Origin: an uncultured Clostridia bacterium
GTDB lineage: Bacteria > Bacillota > Clostridia > TANB77 > CAG-508
Direction: 5' to 3'
Assembly (NCBI GenBank): GCA_944393755.1
Contig: CALYBF010000065.1
Location: forward strand, 1-7,535
DNA length: 7,535 nucleotides
The notes beneath the pieces were generated by a model. The model ran no database searches. It saw nothing but the letters and a program-made list of their open reading frames with translations, and was not told the DNA's origin. This document shows positions 1 to 7,333 of the stretch, piece after piece. The stretch's first letter is position 1. Every line of letters begins with the position of its first letter. The position numbers and the translations under genes are program-made.

Positions 1-612
1 ACAAAAGTAGGATTAGGAATAGCATTAGGAACAGCAGGGGTAGCAGCAGGAATAGCAACAGGTGATTGGTCAAACATAGGAAAATATGGAGTAACAGCAG
101 CAGGAGTAGGAGCAAGTGTAGGAGAAGGAGTATCCAATATAGCTAGCAATGTAACATCTGGAGCAAAAACATTACCTTCAGGAATTAGAGACCAGTATGA
201 AGCAAGAAGATATACAAAAGCTGAAAGGGAAGAAATACAAAATGAAAGAGCAGATAAAGAATGGAGAAAATCAAAAGAAATACAAAAAATGTATAAAGAT
301 GAATTTGGAACAGAAGTAGATGAAAATGGAGTTGAAAACTGGAAGAAAGCAATGGAAATGGCACAAAAAGAATTTAGACCTTATGGTATAACAAATGATA
401 AAGCAACAATAAAAAGAATAAAAGCTATAGGATTAAACGGAAAAGTAACGAAACAAGATATAGCAACAGCAAAAGCATCATCATCTATTAAAACAGAAGA
501 AGAACTAAAAGGTTTTTCAAAAAGATTAAGAGAAAATGGTGTAGCTGAAAGTAAAATTAAACTGATGGAAAATGATATTAGAAAAGATAATGTTAGTGGA
601 AACTTCACATAA
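1..612 (+). CDS. C-terminal part of a putative conjugative-transfer membrane protein (VirB6/TrbL-like), 5' truncated
   Basis: The frame is open from the first base to TAA at 610-612, giving 203 residues; the true start lies outside the window, and the internal ATG at 289 has no convincing SD. Residues 1-55 are Gly/Ala/Val-rich with small residues and few charges (for example GTAGVAAGIATGDWSNIGKY), like the last membrane-proximal segment of polytopic transfer proteins. From about residue 65 the protein becomes strongly charged and helical (Lys/Glu/Arg-rich), a probable cytoplasmic tail that includes a short motif around EFRPYGITNDKATIKR. Its stop codon overlaps the SD of the next gene, so the two are surely co-transcribed and probably translationally coupled. 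A Gly/Ala-rich stretch followed by a charged tail just before a cell-wall hydrolase gene fits the VirB6-like position (Tn916 orf15). The family call is inference from composition and neighbours; a tape-measure or other membrane protein is not excluded. Confidence 0.6.
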   Translation, partial: TKVGLGIALGTAGVAAGIATGDWSNIGKYGVTAAGVGASVGEGVSNIASNVTSGAKTLPSGIRDQYEARRYTKAEREEIQNERADKEWRKSKEIQKMYKDEFGTEVDENGVENWKKAMEMAQKEFRPYGITNDKATIKRIKAIGLNGKVTKQDIATAKASSSIKTEEELKGFSKRLRENGVAESKIKLMENDIRKDNVSGNFT

Positions 613-619
613 AGGAGGG
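611..619 (+). promoter_or_regulatory. Ribosome binding site overlapping the upstream stop codon
   Basis: AAAGGAGGG lies about 5 bases before ATG 625 and shares its first two bases with the TAA of the preceding gene (610-612). This is a near-consensus Shine-Dalgarno sequence. Its overlap with the stop suggests that ribosomes ending the upstream gene can re-initiate here. Confidence 0.85.
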
Positions 620-624
620 TAAAT

Positions 625-1569
625 ATGCTTAGGAAAATAAGATTATTTTATTACAATAATAAAGAAAAGTTCTGGGTAACAATTGGAATAACAGTATTTG
701 TAATAGTCATTATACAAATAATAAATGGAGTTATAAAAAATAATAGAGAAGAAGAGTTAAACAACAAAACAAATGAAAGTAGCATAATTAATAGTGGAAG
801 TAGTAAAAATGAAACATATTTACCTTCTAGAACAGATAGCATAATATCAGATTCAAAGGTACCAAAAGACAGACTTGAAGAAGATACAAAAGTTATAGAA
901 TCTTTTGTGAATTTTGGAAATGCAAATGATTTAGAAGGAGCATATAACTTACTTAGCCAAGACTGTAAAGACGAAATGTTCCAAACAATAGATAGATTTA
1001 ATGAGTTTTATTTTAAAAATATATTTAATGAAAAAAGGTCATATGACTTAGAAAATTGGGATAGTACAGGAAATAGAACAACATACAGAATAAAATATCA
1101 AAATGACATAATGGCAACAGGAACAATTAATGAAGAATTTATACAAGATTATATAACAATTATAGAAGAAAATGGAGAGAAAAAGCTAAATATAAACGAG
1201 TTTATAAATAAGGTAAATTTAGAGAAAAAAGGACAAGTAGATGGTTTAGAAGCTAATGTTACAGCAAAATATAATTATTATGATTATGTAGAATATGATA
1301 TAACATTTAAAAATACAACACAAGGACAAATAATTATAGATACTAAAGATAATACAGAAAGTGTATATTTAGAAGACGAAAGAGGAGTAAACTATTCGTG
1401 GTTTGGAAATGAAATTCCAAATGAAAAACTAACTTTAAATGGAGGAGAAAGTATTAGTTTAAGGATAAAATTTAACAAACTTTATAATCAAAATAGAAAA
1501 GATAATAAGATTAATTTTACAGACGTAATGATTAATGATGAGCAAAATAACCTAAAGATAGATTTATAA
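625..1569 (+). CDS. Single-pass membrane protein with one NTF2-like (VirB8/TcpC-like?) module and a beta-rich C-terminal domain
   Basis: This 314-residue protein begins with a short basic cytoplasmic tail and a single membrane helix at about residues 17-36 (rich in Ile/Val), then a Ser/Asn/Glu-rich spacer (40-80). Residues about 84-195 look like an NTF2-like fold: an acidic helix leads to NDLEGAYNLLSQDCKD at 101-116, then a helix with DRFNEFYF and several beta strands. The same pattern recurs in the protein encoded at 5239-6618. Residues about 205-314 are beta-rich (alternating hydrophobics, KNTTQGQIII, LNGGESISLRI), like an immunoglobulin-like or DUF4352-like domain. VirB8 and TcpC periplasmic domains have the NTF2 fold, so an accessory scaffold of the mating channel is plausible. 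The start follows a near-consensus SD, and the next gene begins 20 bases after its stop. The fold and transfer role are inferred from pattern only. Confidence 0.75.
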   Translation: MLRKIRLFYYNNKEKFWVTIGITVFVIVIIQIINGVIKNNREEELNNKTNESSIINSGSSKNETYLPSRTDSIISDSKVPKDRLEEDTKVIESFVNFGNANDLEGAYNLLSQDCKDEMFQTIDRFNEFYFKNIFNEKRSYDLENWDSTGNRTTYRIKYQNDIMATGTINEEFIQDYITIIEENGEKKLNINEFINKVNLEKKGQVDGLEANVTAKYNYYDYVEYDITFKNTTQGQIIIDTKDNTESVYLEDERGVNYSWFGNEIPNEKLTLNGGESISLRIKFNKLYNQNRKDNKINFTDVMINDEQNNLKIDL

Positions 1570-1576
1570 AAAATAT

Positions 1577-1582
1577 GGAGGG
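1577..1582 (+). promoter_or_regulatory. Ribosome binding site that fixes the start of the large hydrolase at 1590
   Basis: GGAGGG lies 7 bases before ATG 1590. An in-frame ATG at 1575 overlaps this SD by one base and has only A/T-rich sequence in front of it, so the downstream ATG is much the better start. This removes five residues (MEGNI) from the longest open frame. Confidence 0.85.
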
Positions 1583-1589
1583 TAATATT

Positions 1590-4500
1590 ATGGATATCCA
1601 AAAAATAAAACAATTAATTTTAAAAGGGATAAAAGCAATGGTAAAGCCTATTTTGGGAATATCTATAATTGCTATAATATTAGTCTCTTTGTTTTTTGGT
1701 GTAATTGACGGACTGATAACTACTGCATCTAAAGTTTTTAATGATGTAATGGATAATATCGATATTATAGGGGATAATCTTGTAATTAATGAAGAATATT
1801 TGAGTAATGCAAAAGAACAACTAGAAAGGCAAGGTATCAATTCTTCAACGCTAGGTTTAGGAAATAATGAAGAATACTTAGATAGATTTTTAGAAGCTGA
1901 AATAGTAACAAATTTCCCATACTTAGGAGGAGACGGATTACAAGGAGCAGTTTATTTTGAAAGACGTAATCCAGACGGATCAACTAAACAATTAGAATAT
2001 ATTTCTTATGATGAGTTTTATAAAAAAGTAGATAATGGTGAAAGTTTAACTGATTATTTTACTGTAGATCAAGAAGACTGGACAGTTCACATTGTAAAAA
2101 TAGATGGAAATATAGAAAAAATAAATTATAAAAATATGGTAGAAAAATTTGCTATGCCTTTTGAATTCCCTATTGCATTAGCAATGACGACACAAAATCC
2201 ACAATTTGCATTAGCAGTAGTAAATTTAGTAAAAGATTCTAGAATAACAATAACAATTGCAGAATCTAAGACAACGACAACAACAACAGTAACAGAGCAT
2301 TATGACCAAAGAGTAGTAAAAAGAACACCAGGAGAAGAAGGAGAACCTAGTAAAATAGAAACTATATCAGAAAGTAAAGAGCAAGGAAGCCCACAAGTTA
2401 CAACAGATGTGACGTATTCAACGGAAATATTTTTGTCTAATGCAAAAACATGGATATTAAATGTAGTAACAGATTTGCAATATGATAATAGTAGTGAAGA
2501 TTTAGAACCAGTAGAAGAAACAATAAATCCAGTTGTAGTAACTGAGAAAGAAGAACAAGAAGATGGAACAGCTATTATAATAACAAAAAGTAATAGGAAA
2601 AATGTAACTGAAACTCATATAGAATACAATAGATGGATAAAAGGTACATCTAAAGTACTGGAAAAAGCAGATAACTTTATAAACTTGATAATACGCAAAA
2701 AAACTGTAAATGGACAAGGTTTATTAGCAATAGCAGAGCAATGCCATGATTATGTAAGTGATAATGGTTTTACATATTTACAAGATTATACAAAAAACAC
2801 AATACCTATTTCAGAAAGTGGGAACAAGACTATAGATTGTAGTAGTTATGTAAGTTGGGTTTTATATGAAGCAGGATATGAAGATTTAAAAGGGACTCAA
2901 CATTCGACAGCTGATAGTAGTTTTGGAGTGTATGGAGATGAAAAAGGCTGGGAAAGAATAGAAAGCATAGATGATATACAGCCAGGTGATATATGTTTTT
3001 GGGCAAAAGAAGGAGAACCATATCACGTAAATATATTTGTTAGTGAAGAAAGTGGAAGATATATGTTTTGGGACTGTGGATGGAATGGTGCTATTGAATC
3101 AGAAGAACCTATACAATGGACTGCAACAGGAGATTTCTATTATGCATTTAGGCCAAATGATGAAATAGCAAATGCTTTAAATCCAAAATCTAAAACAGAA
3201 TTAAAAAAACAAATAGAAAATTATATTGAAGGAATAACTGATGGAAAATACTCTGTAAGTGTAAACAATTTAGATAGAATTTCAGATACAATATATATAA
3301 ATAATAATAGTGTGAAATCAAACGGACTCATAAAAATATTTATTATGGCAGCAGCATATAATGAAGTAAGGTTAGGACATATAAATGAAGAAGATATACA
3401 AGAAGATATAAGAAATATGATAACAACAGATAATAATTCTTCAACAAATAATTTATTAAAAACAATGGGAAATGGAGAAATAGCAAAAGGTGTAGATAAA
3501 GTAAACAATTATGTAAGACAAAATATATATACAAATACTAAATTAGAAGGTGAATTAGACAATGATAGAATGGTAGACGGAAATGAGCAGACATATACAA
3601 CTACAAGAGATGTAGCTACAATATTGAAAAAAATTTATAATGGAACGTGTGTAAATAAAATATATGCTGATAAGATGCTAGAGATGTTAAAAGGGCAAAT
3701 GCTTACTGATATGATACCATCAACTATATCTGGAGCACAAATAGCAAGTAAATCTGGCGAACAAAATCAAATTGTACAAGATGCTGCAATAATATCAACA
3801 CAAAATGCAAATTATTTAATGGTAATATCAGCAAGTGAATTGTCTAACTTAGAAGACGGAAAAAATAGAATAAGAGAAATAGCAAACATAATTAATGTTT
3901 ATTATGCAGAAAATGGAGATTTAAATGAAAATGAAAACTTTGAAGTAGATGATGAGATAGAAACAAGAATAAATGGTGATAGGGTTTGTTATAAATTATC
4001 AAGTGGAGAGTTTCAGTGTCCTTTACAAAATTTGGTAGAATCAAGAGAAATGCTATTTGATTTACTAGGTAAATTTGAAAAAACACAAAATCACGAAAGA
4101 TTAATGAGATATTTATTATACTTATTAACTGGAAATAATTACGGAGTAACAGAATTTGATTTTAATGAATTTTTAAACGGAGCTTTTTACGAAGTTAGCG
4201 GACTCGTAGGTAGTACACCAGAAGAAAAAGTATGGTGGGCATTAATAGATGCAGGATATAGTAAGGAAGCAACAGCTGGTGTTATGGGAAATATTTATGC
4301 GGAGTCAGGATTCAATTCTGAATTAATAGAGGTTGGAAATGGAATAGGTTTTGGATTATGCCAGTGGTCATATGGAAGAAGGACTCAATTAGAAAATTAT
4401 GCAACATCTAAAGGAATTAGTCCATCTGATATAAATACACAAATTGAATTCTTATTAGGAGAATTAACACCAGGTGGTGGTGCAAATGGATATGCTACGT

Positions 4501-5207
4501 ATAATCTAATGACAAATCATGGATATACGGCAAATGATTGGAAAAATGCTAGTACACCAGAAACTGCAGCCGAAATATTTTGTTGGATATTTGAAAGACC
4601 GGGAATACCAAGAATGGAAGTAAGAACATCAGCAGCAAGAAGATATTATGATCAATTTAAAGATGCAGAAAGACCGGAAACTGGTACAAATGGAAGTTTA
4701 CTACAAGCAGCAGATAATGTTGCAAGATACTTGTTAGATAATAACTATACATATCTTGGTACTGGTAGTGCAAATTATACATTTCCTATAGCTAACAGTG
4801 GTTTAAGAACATTATCTTGTAGTTCTTATGTACAAGAGTGCCTATTACAAGCAGGATATTCTGGAGCATCAGGTGGAGAAAAATTATGGGCTCGTGGTGC
4901 AAATAAAACTGCAGCTATAAATGATCTTAAAAGTGTGGGAATAAATGCAGTATTATTAGATAGTATGTATGAAGTACAGCCAGGAGATATAATTCAATTT
5001 TCTAATGGTTGGCCTGGAGGTTACCACGTTGTAATAGCATATAGTGTTTCAGGTGGAAATATACAGCGTAAAGGTGTTGCTGAAGTAATGAACCCAAACC
5101 TTGGAAATAATAGTTCTCAAGGAGCAGCGGGATTTGATGGAAAAACAGCACCAATTTCTAGTTACCAAAATAATTGGGGATGTTATGCATTAAGAATAAC
5201 TAATTAA
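1590..5207 (+). CDS. Large membrane-anchored cell-wall hydrolase: NlpC/P60-like + degenerate beta-lactamase fold + phage-type lysozyme + NlpC/P60-like
   Basis: This 1205-residue protein is the probable peptidoglycan-remodelling (VirB1/CwlT-like) component of the transfer apparatus. Numbering is from ATG 1590. A membrane helix lies at about 19-41, with the bulk outside the cell. Residues 45-370 are unassigned and include a six-Thr run at 228-233. Domain 1 (about 379-523) is NlpC/P60-like: Cys417 in DCSSYVSWVL, QPGDICFW, His479 in PYHVNIF, and possibly Asp495 as third residue. Domain 2 (about 535-775) resembles class A beta-lactamase/serine hydrolases, with KSG at 721-723, but the SxxK serine is Gly579 (GLIK) and the SDN loop reads TTDNN, so it is probably inactive. 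A connector (about 820-862) carries RYLLYLLTGNNYGVTEFDF. Domain 3 (about 875-1025) is a phage-tail-type lysozyme (Phage_lysozyme2-like): Glu905 in GNIYAESGFNS, then GFGLCQWSYGRR. Domain 4 (about 1038-1205) is a second NlpC/P60-like domain: Cys1077 in SCSSYVQECL, QPGDIIQF, His1146. Cys800 and Cys810 could form a disulfide. CwlT-type hydrolases of conjugative elements usually carry only a lysozyme plus an NlpC/P60 domain, so this one is roughly three times as long. Confidence 0.88.
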   Translation: MDIQKIKQLILKGIKAMVKPILGISIIAIILVSLFFGVIDGLITTASKVFNDVMDNIDIIGDNLVINEEYLSNAKEQLERQGINSSTLGLGNNEEYLDRFLEAEIVTNFPYLGGDGLQGAVYFERRNPDGSTKQLEYISYDEFYKKVDNGESLTDYFTVDQEDWTVHIVKIDGNIEKINYKNMVEKFAMPFEFPIALAMTTQNPQFALAVVNLVKDSRITITIAESKTTTTTTVTEHYDQRVVKRTPGEEGEPSKIETISESKEQGSPQVTTDVTYSTEIFLSNAKTWILNVVTDLQYDNSSEDLEPVEETINPVVVTEKEEQEDGTAIIITKSNRKNVTETHIEYNRWIKGTSKVLEKADNFINLIIRKKTVNGQGLLAIAEQCHDYVSDNGFTYLQDYTKNTIPISESGNKTIDCSSYVSWVLYEAGYEDLKGTQHSTADSSFGVYGDEKGWERIESIDDIQPGDICFWAKEGEPYHVNIFVSEESGRYMFWDCGWNGAIESEEPIQWTATGDFYYAFRPNDEIANALNPKSKTELKKQIENYIEGITDGKYSVSVNNLDRISDTIYINNNSVKSNGLIKIFIMAAAYNEVRLGHINEEDIQEDIRNMITTDNNSSTNNLLKTMGNGEIAKGVDKVNNYVRQNIYTNTKLEGELDNDRMVDGNEQTYTTTRDVATILKKIYNGTCVNKIYADKMLEMLKGQMLTDMIPSTISGAQIASKSGEQNQIVQDAAIISTQNANYLMVISASELSNLEDGKNRIREIANIINVYYAENGDLNENENFEVDDEIETRINGDRVCYKLSSGEFQCPLQNLVESREMLFDLLGKFEKTQNHERLMRYLLYLLTGNNYGVTEFDFNEFLNGAFYEVSGLVGSTPEEKVWWALIDAGYSKEATAGVMGNIYAESGFNSELIEVGNGIGFGLCQWSYGRRTQLENYATSKGISPSDINTQIEFLLGELTPGGGANGYATYNLMTNHGYTANDWKNASTPETAAEIFCWIFERPGIPRMEVRTSAARRYYDQFKDAERPETGTNGSLLQAADNVARYLLDNNYTYLGTGSANYTFPIANSGLRTLSCSSYVQECLLQAGYSGASGGEKLWARGANKTAAINDLKSVGINAVLLDSMYEVQPGDIIQFSNGWPGGYHVVIAYSVSGGNIQRKGVAEVMNPNLGNNSSQGAAGFDGKTAPISSYQNNWGCYALRITN

Positions 5208-5238
5208 TAATATATTTATTATTGAAAGGAATTAAAGT

Positions 5239-6618
5239 ATGAATAAAAATCTAATTAAAAAACTAATTATATTTTTTGGAGTTATAGTAATTGCTATTGT
5301 TTTAGGAATTATTATAATAAGTATTACAAAACCACCTTATGAACAAGAAATAAATATAGAAGATGAAGGAGTTAAAGAAACTATCAAAACAGAGAAAGAA
5401 AAAGTAGAAAGTGTTGAAGATAGAGAAAGAATATATATGGTAGAACAATGTATTTCTTCATATCTAGACACAATAAATATAAATAATTCTAGTTATTATA
5501 TGTATGATGAAAGTGGTAATCAAGAAAAATCTGTAGATGAAAATGAAATAATATTAAATTTATTAACTAAAGAGTATACAAGTAAAAATAATATAACAAA
5601 AAACAATATAGAAAATTATGTAGATAAATTAGACAAAGACGTGTTTTTTGTCCCACTTCAAATGAAATATATAAATAATGGTGATATATATCAATATGCG
5701 ATGATAGGATATATTACAGATTTTGATTATAATATAATAAAAGAGGTAGGTTTTAAAGTAAATTTAGATATGTCTGCAACTAAAACAGGTAATTCTGACT
5801 TATCTTTCACAATAGAACCTATTAATGAAGAAATTAACGACATAGATGAAGTACAATTAGAAATAAAATTAACTTCTGTTGAAAAAAATGATTATAATAT
5901 TGTTCAATATATTACAACTAACACAGAAGAAGATTGTAAGAGATATTTAGATTATTATAAAAAAATGGCATTAAGTAATCCAGAAGAAGCATATAATAGG
6001 CTAGATGAAGAATATAGAAACTTAAGATTTGGTAGTTTAGATGCATATAAGCAATACATAGAAGAAAATAAAAAAGATATACAATCAATACAAATAAGCC
6101 AGTATATGACAAATACTGAAAATGGTGTAAAACAGAATATTGCTAAAGATAAATATGGAAAGATATATATATTTGAAGGAGTAGATTTATTTGATTTATC
6201 AATAAAATTAGATACTTATACAATTGAAACAGCAACGTTTAAAGAACAATATGAAAATGGCAATGAAGAAGTAAAAGTACAAATGAATATAAATAAATTT
6301 ATTCTAATGATTAATAATCAAGATTATGAAGCAGCATATAACCTACTAGACGACAACTTTAAGAATAATTACTTTAATACATTAGAAGAATTTATAGATT
6401 ATGTAAAAGTATATATGTATAGATACAATAACTTAGAATTAAGAAATTTTAATGTTAACGGAAACGTGTATATATGTGATGTAACATTGACAGATGCAAC
6501 AAACGGAAAATATATAGATGAAACTAAAGGAACAGGTGGATCAGGCTATTTGCTAGAAAGAACTTTTTATATTCAATTAACTGGAGATAAAGATTTTAAA
6601 ATATCATTTGAAATGTAA
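5239..6618 (+). CDS. Single-pass membrane protein with tandem NTF2-like modules, candidate VirB8/TcpC-like transfer protein
   Basis: This 459-residue protein has a short Lys/Asn-rich N-terminus, one Ile/Val-rich membrane helix at about 8-29, a charged spacer (35-60), then three segments of similar size: about 62-200, 228-335 and 346-459. The second and third begin with a helix and share the motif NPEEAYNRLDEEYRN (247-261) / QDYEAAYNLLDDNFKNN (361-377), followed 7-10 residues later by an aromatic helix (DAYKQYIEEN, EEFIDYVKVY) and beta strands. This resembles NTF2-like domains; TcpC has two such domains and VirB8 one. The first segment is more divergent and its assignment is weaker. The start has AAAGGA (5225-5230) 8 bases upstream. 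It lies 31 bases after the hydrolase gene with no terminator between them, and is the last gene before a strong hairpin. Its position after the hydrolase matches Tn916 orf13 (tcpC-like). Another sporulation or lipoprotein-like NTF2 protein is possible; function is inferred. Confidence 0.78.
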   Translation: MNKNLIKKLIIFFGVIVIAIVLGIIIISITKPPYEQEINIEDEGVKETIKTEKEKVESVEDRERIYMVEQCISSYLDTININNSSYYMYDESGNQEKSVDENEIILNLLTKEYTSKNNITKNNIENYVDKLDKDVFFVPLQMKYINNGDIYQYAMIGYITDFDYNIIKEVGFKVNLDMSATKTGNSDLSFTIEPINEEINDIDEVQLEIKLTSVEKNDYNIVQYITTNTEEDCKRYLDYYKKMALSNPEEAYNRLDEEYRNLRFGSLDAYKQYIEENKKDIQSIQISQYMTNTENGVKQNIAKDKYGKIYIFEGVDLFDLSIKLDTYTIETATFKEQYENGNEEVKVQMNINKFILMINNQDYEAAYNLLDDNFKNNYFNTLEEFIDYVKVYMYRYNNLELRNFNVNGNVYICDVTLTDATNGKYIDETKGTGGSGYLLERTFYIQLTGDKDFKISFEM

Positions 6619-6627
6619 TAAAATATA

Positions 6628-6657
6628 AAAATGAAGGGATTTACGTCCCTTCATTTT
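6628..6657. terminator. Bidirectional rho-independent terminator between convergent genes
   Basis: AAAATGAAGGGA (6628-6639) pairs perfectly with TCCCTTCATTTT (6646-6657), a 12-bp stem around a 6-base loop. T-tracts follow on both strands: TTTTAATAA on plus, TTTTTATATTTTATT on minus. It can end the plus-strand transfer operon and the minus-strand J-domain gene. The right arm includes the last codons and the TGA stop (6651-6653) of the J-domain gene. Confidence 0.9.
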
Positions 6658-7301
6658 AATAAATTAGAAATAAAATTTATAATATATTGAATTGCAATAT
6701 TTTCTTCATACAAATTAATTAAAAAGTTTTTTATAAAAGGTATTTGAAAAATTAAGAAAAGTATTAGCAGTGTAATAAGTAAAGAAATAAAGTTTTTTAC
6801 ATAATCTTTCACTGTTTTTTTATATCTTATTTTATAACCTCTATTTTTTAAATCTTGAATATATGCATCATAATATGCTTTTTGTTTTGCTTCATTGATT
6901 TGATTTTGGTATTCTAATTCTTGTTGATATTTTTGCTGTAAATTTTCTTCAGTGTTTATATTAGTTTGAGAATAATTAGGTTCTGTATAATGAATATTAT
7001 TTATATTACGTTTTAAATTATAGATTTCGTTATATAAATTTTCGTTTTCTTTAGATAGTTTTTGAAAATCTTCTTCTGAAAGTTCTCCTTGTGTTAACGT
7101 TTCATCATATTTTGTTCTTAAATCAGGATTAGAAAGAGTTTCATATGCTTCGTTGATAACTTTTATTTTTTCTTCATATTTTGCTTTTAAATTTGATTCT
7201 TGTAAGTCTGGATGATATTTTTTAACTAATGTTTTATATGCTTTTTCGATAACTTCAGGAGAAGCATCTCTATCAACTTCCAAAATTTTATAATAATTCA
7301 T
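6651..7301 (-). CDS. J-domain protein with C-terminal membrane anchor
   Basis: This 216-residue protein opens with a canonical J domain (about 2-68): YYKILEVDRDAS, helix II, the HPD motif at residues 30-32 (YHPDLQ), then NEAYETLSNPDLRTKYDE. The HPD loop is the contact with Hsp70 (DnaK) that stimulates its ATPase. There is no Gly/Phe region, zinc finger or C-terminal substrate domain, so this is not a housekeeping DnaJ but a class C J-protein. Residues 75-155 are Gln/Asn/Glu-rich and probably coiled-coil. A Leu/Ile-rich membrane helix lies at about 167-190, followed by an amphipathic tail (201-215), so the J domain probably faces the cytoplasm and recruits DnaK to the membrane. The start has AAGGAG (7310-7315) 8 bases upstream and a good promoter beyond it. 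The gene converges on the transfer operon and shares its terminator. Its client is unknown. Confidence 0.9.
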   Translation of the reverse strand: MNYYKILEVDRDASPEVIEKAYKTLVKKYHPDLQESNLKAKYEEKIKVINEAYETLSNPDLRTKYDETLTQGELSEEDFQKLSKENENLYNEIYNLKRNINNIHYTEPNYSQTNINTEENLQQKYQQELEYQNQINEAKQKAYYDAYIQDLKNRGYKIRYKKTVKDYVKNFISLLITLLILFLIFQIPFIKNFLINLYEENIAIQYIINFISNLLK

Positions 7302-7333
7302 TTGTAGGACTCCTTATATAATTTATTAAAAAG

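Noticed and set aside
1..130. Repetitive GCAGCAGGA-like stretches as a tandem repeat
   Set aside because: Units are irregular and explained by Ala/Gly-rich coding sequence using GCA and GGA codons.
1575..1589. Upstream in-frame ATG adding MEGNI to the large hydrolase
   Set aside because: It overlaps the GGAGGG that serves ATG 1590 and has no SD of its own.
1532..1840. Minus-strand open frame of 102 codons across the start of the hydrolase gene
   Set aside because: It is antisense to strongly supported coding sequence, has no SD, and its low-complexity hydrophobic product is what AT-rich antisense frames give. The same applies to the other minus-strand frames within 381-6112.
3192..3914. Antibiotic-resistance beta-lactamase
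   Set aside because: It is an internal domain of a cell-wall protein, lacks the SxxK and SDN serines, and shows no evidence of activity.
5205..5224. AT-only inverted repeat (TAATAA...TTATTA) after the hydrolase gene as a terminator
   Set aside because: The stem has no G-C pairs and no T-tract, and the next gene has no visible promoter, so read-through is expected.
6651..7301. Housekeeping dnaJ
   Set aside because: Only the J domain is present. The Gly/Phe region, zinc finger and substrate domains are missing, and a membrane anchor is added.
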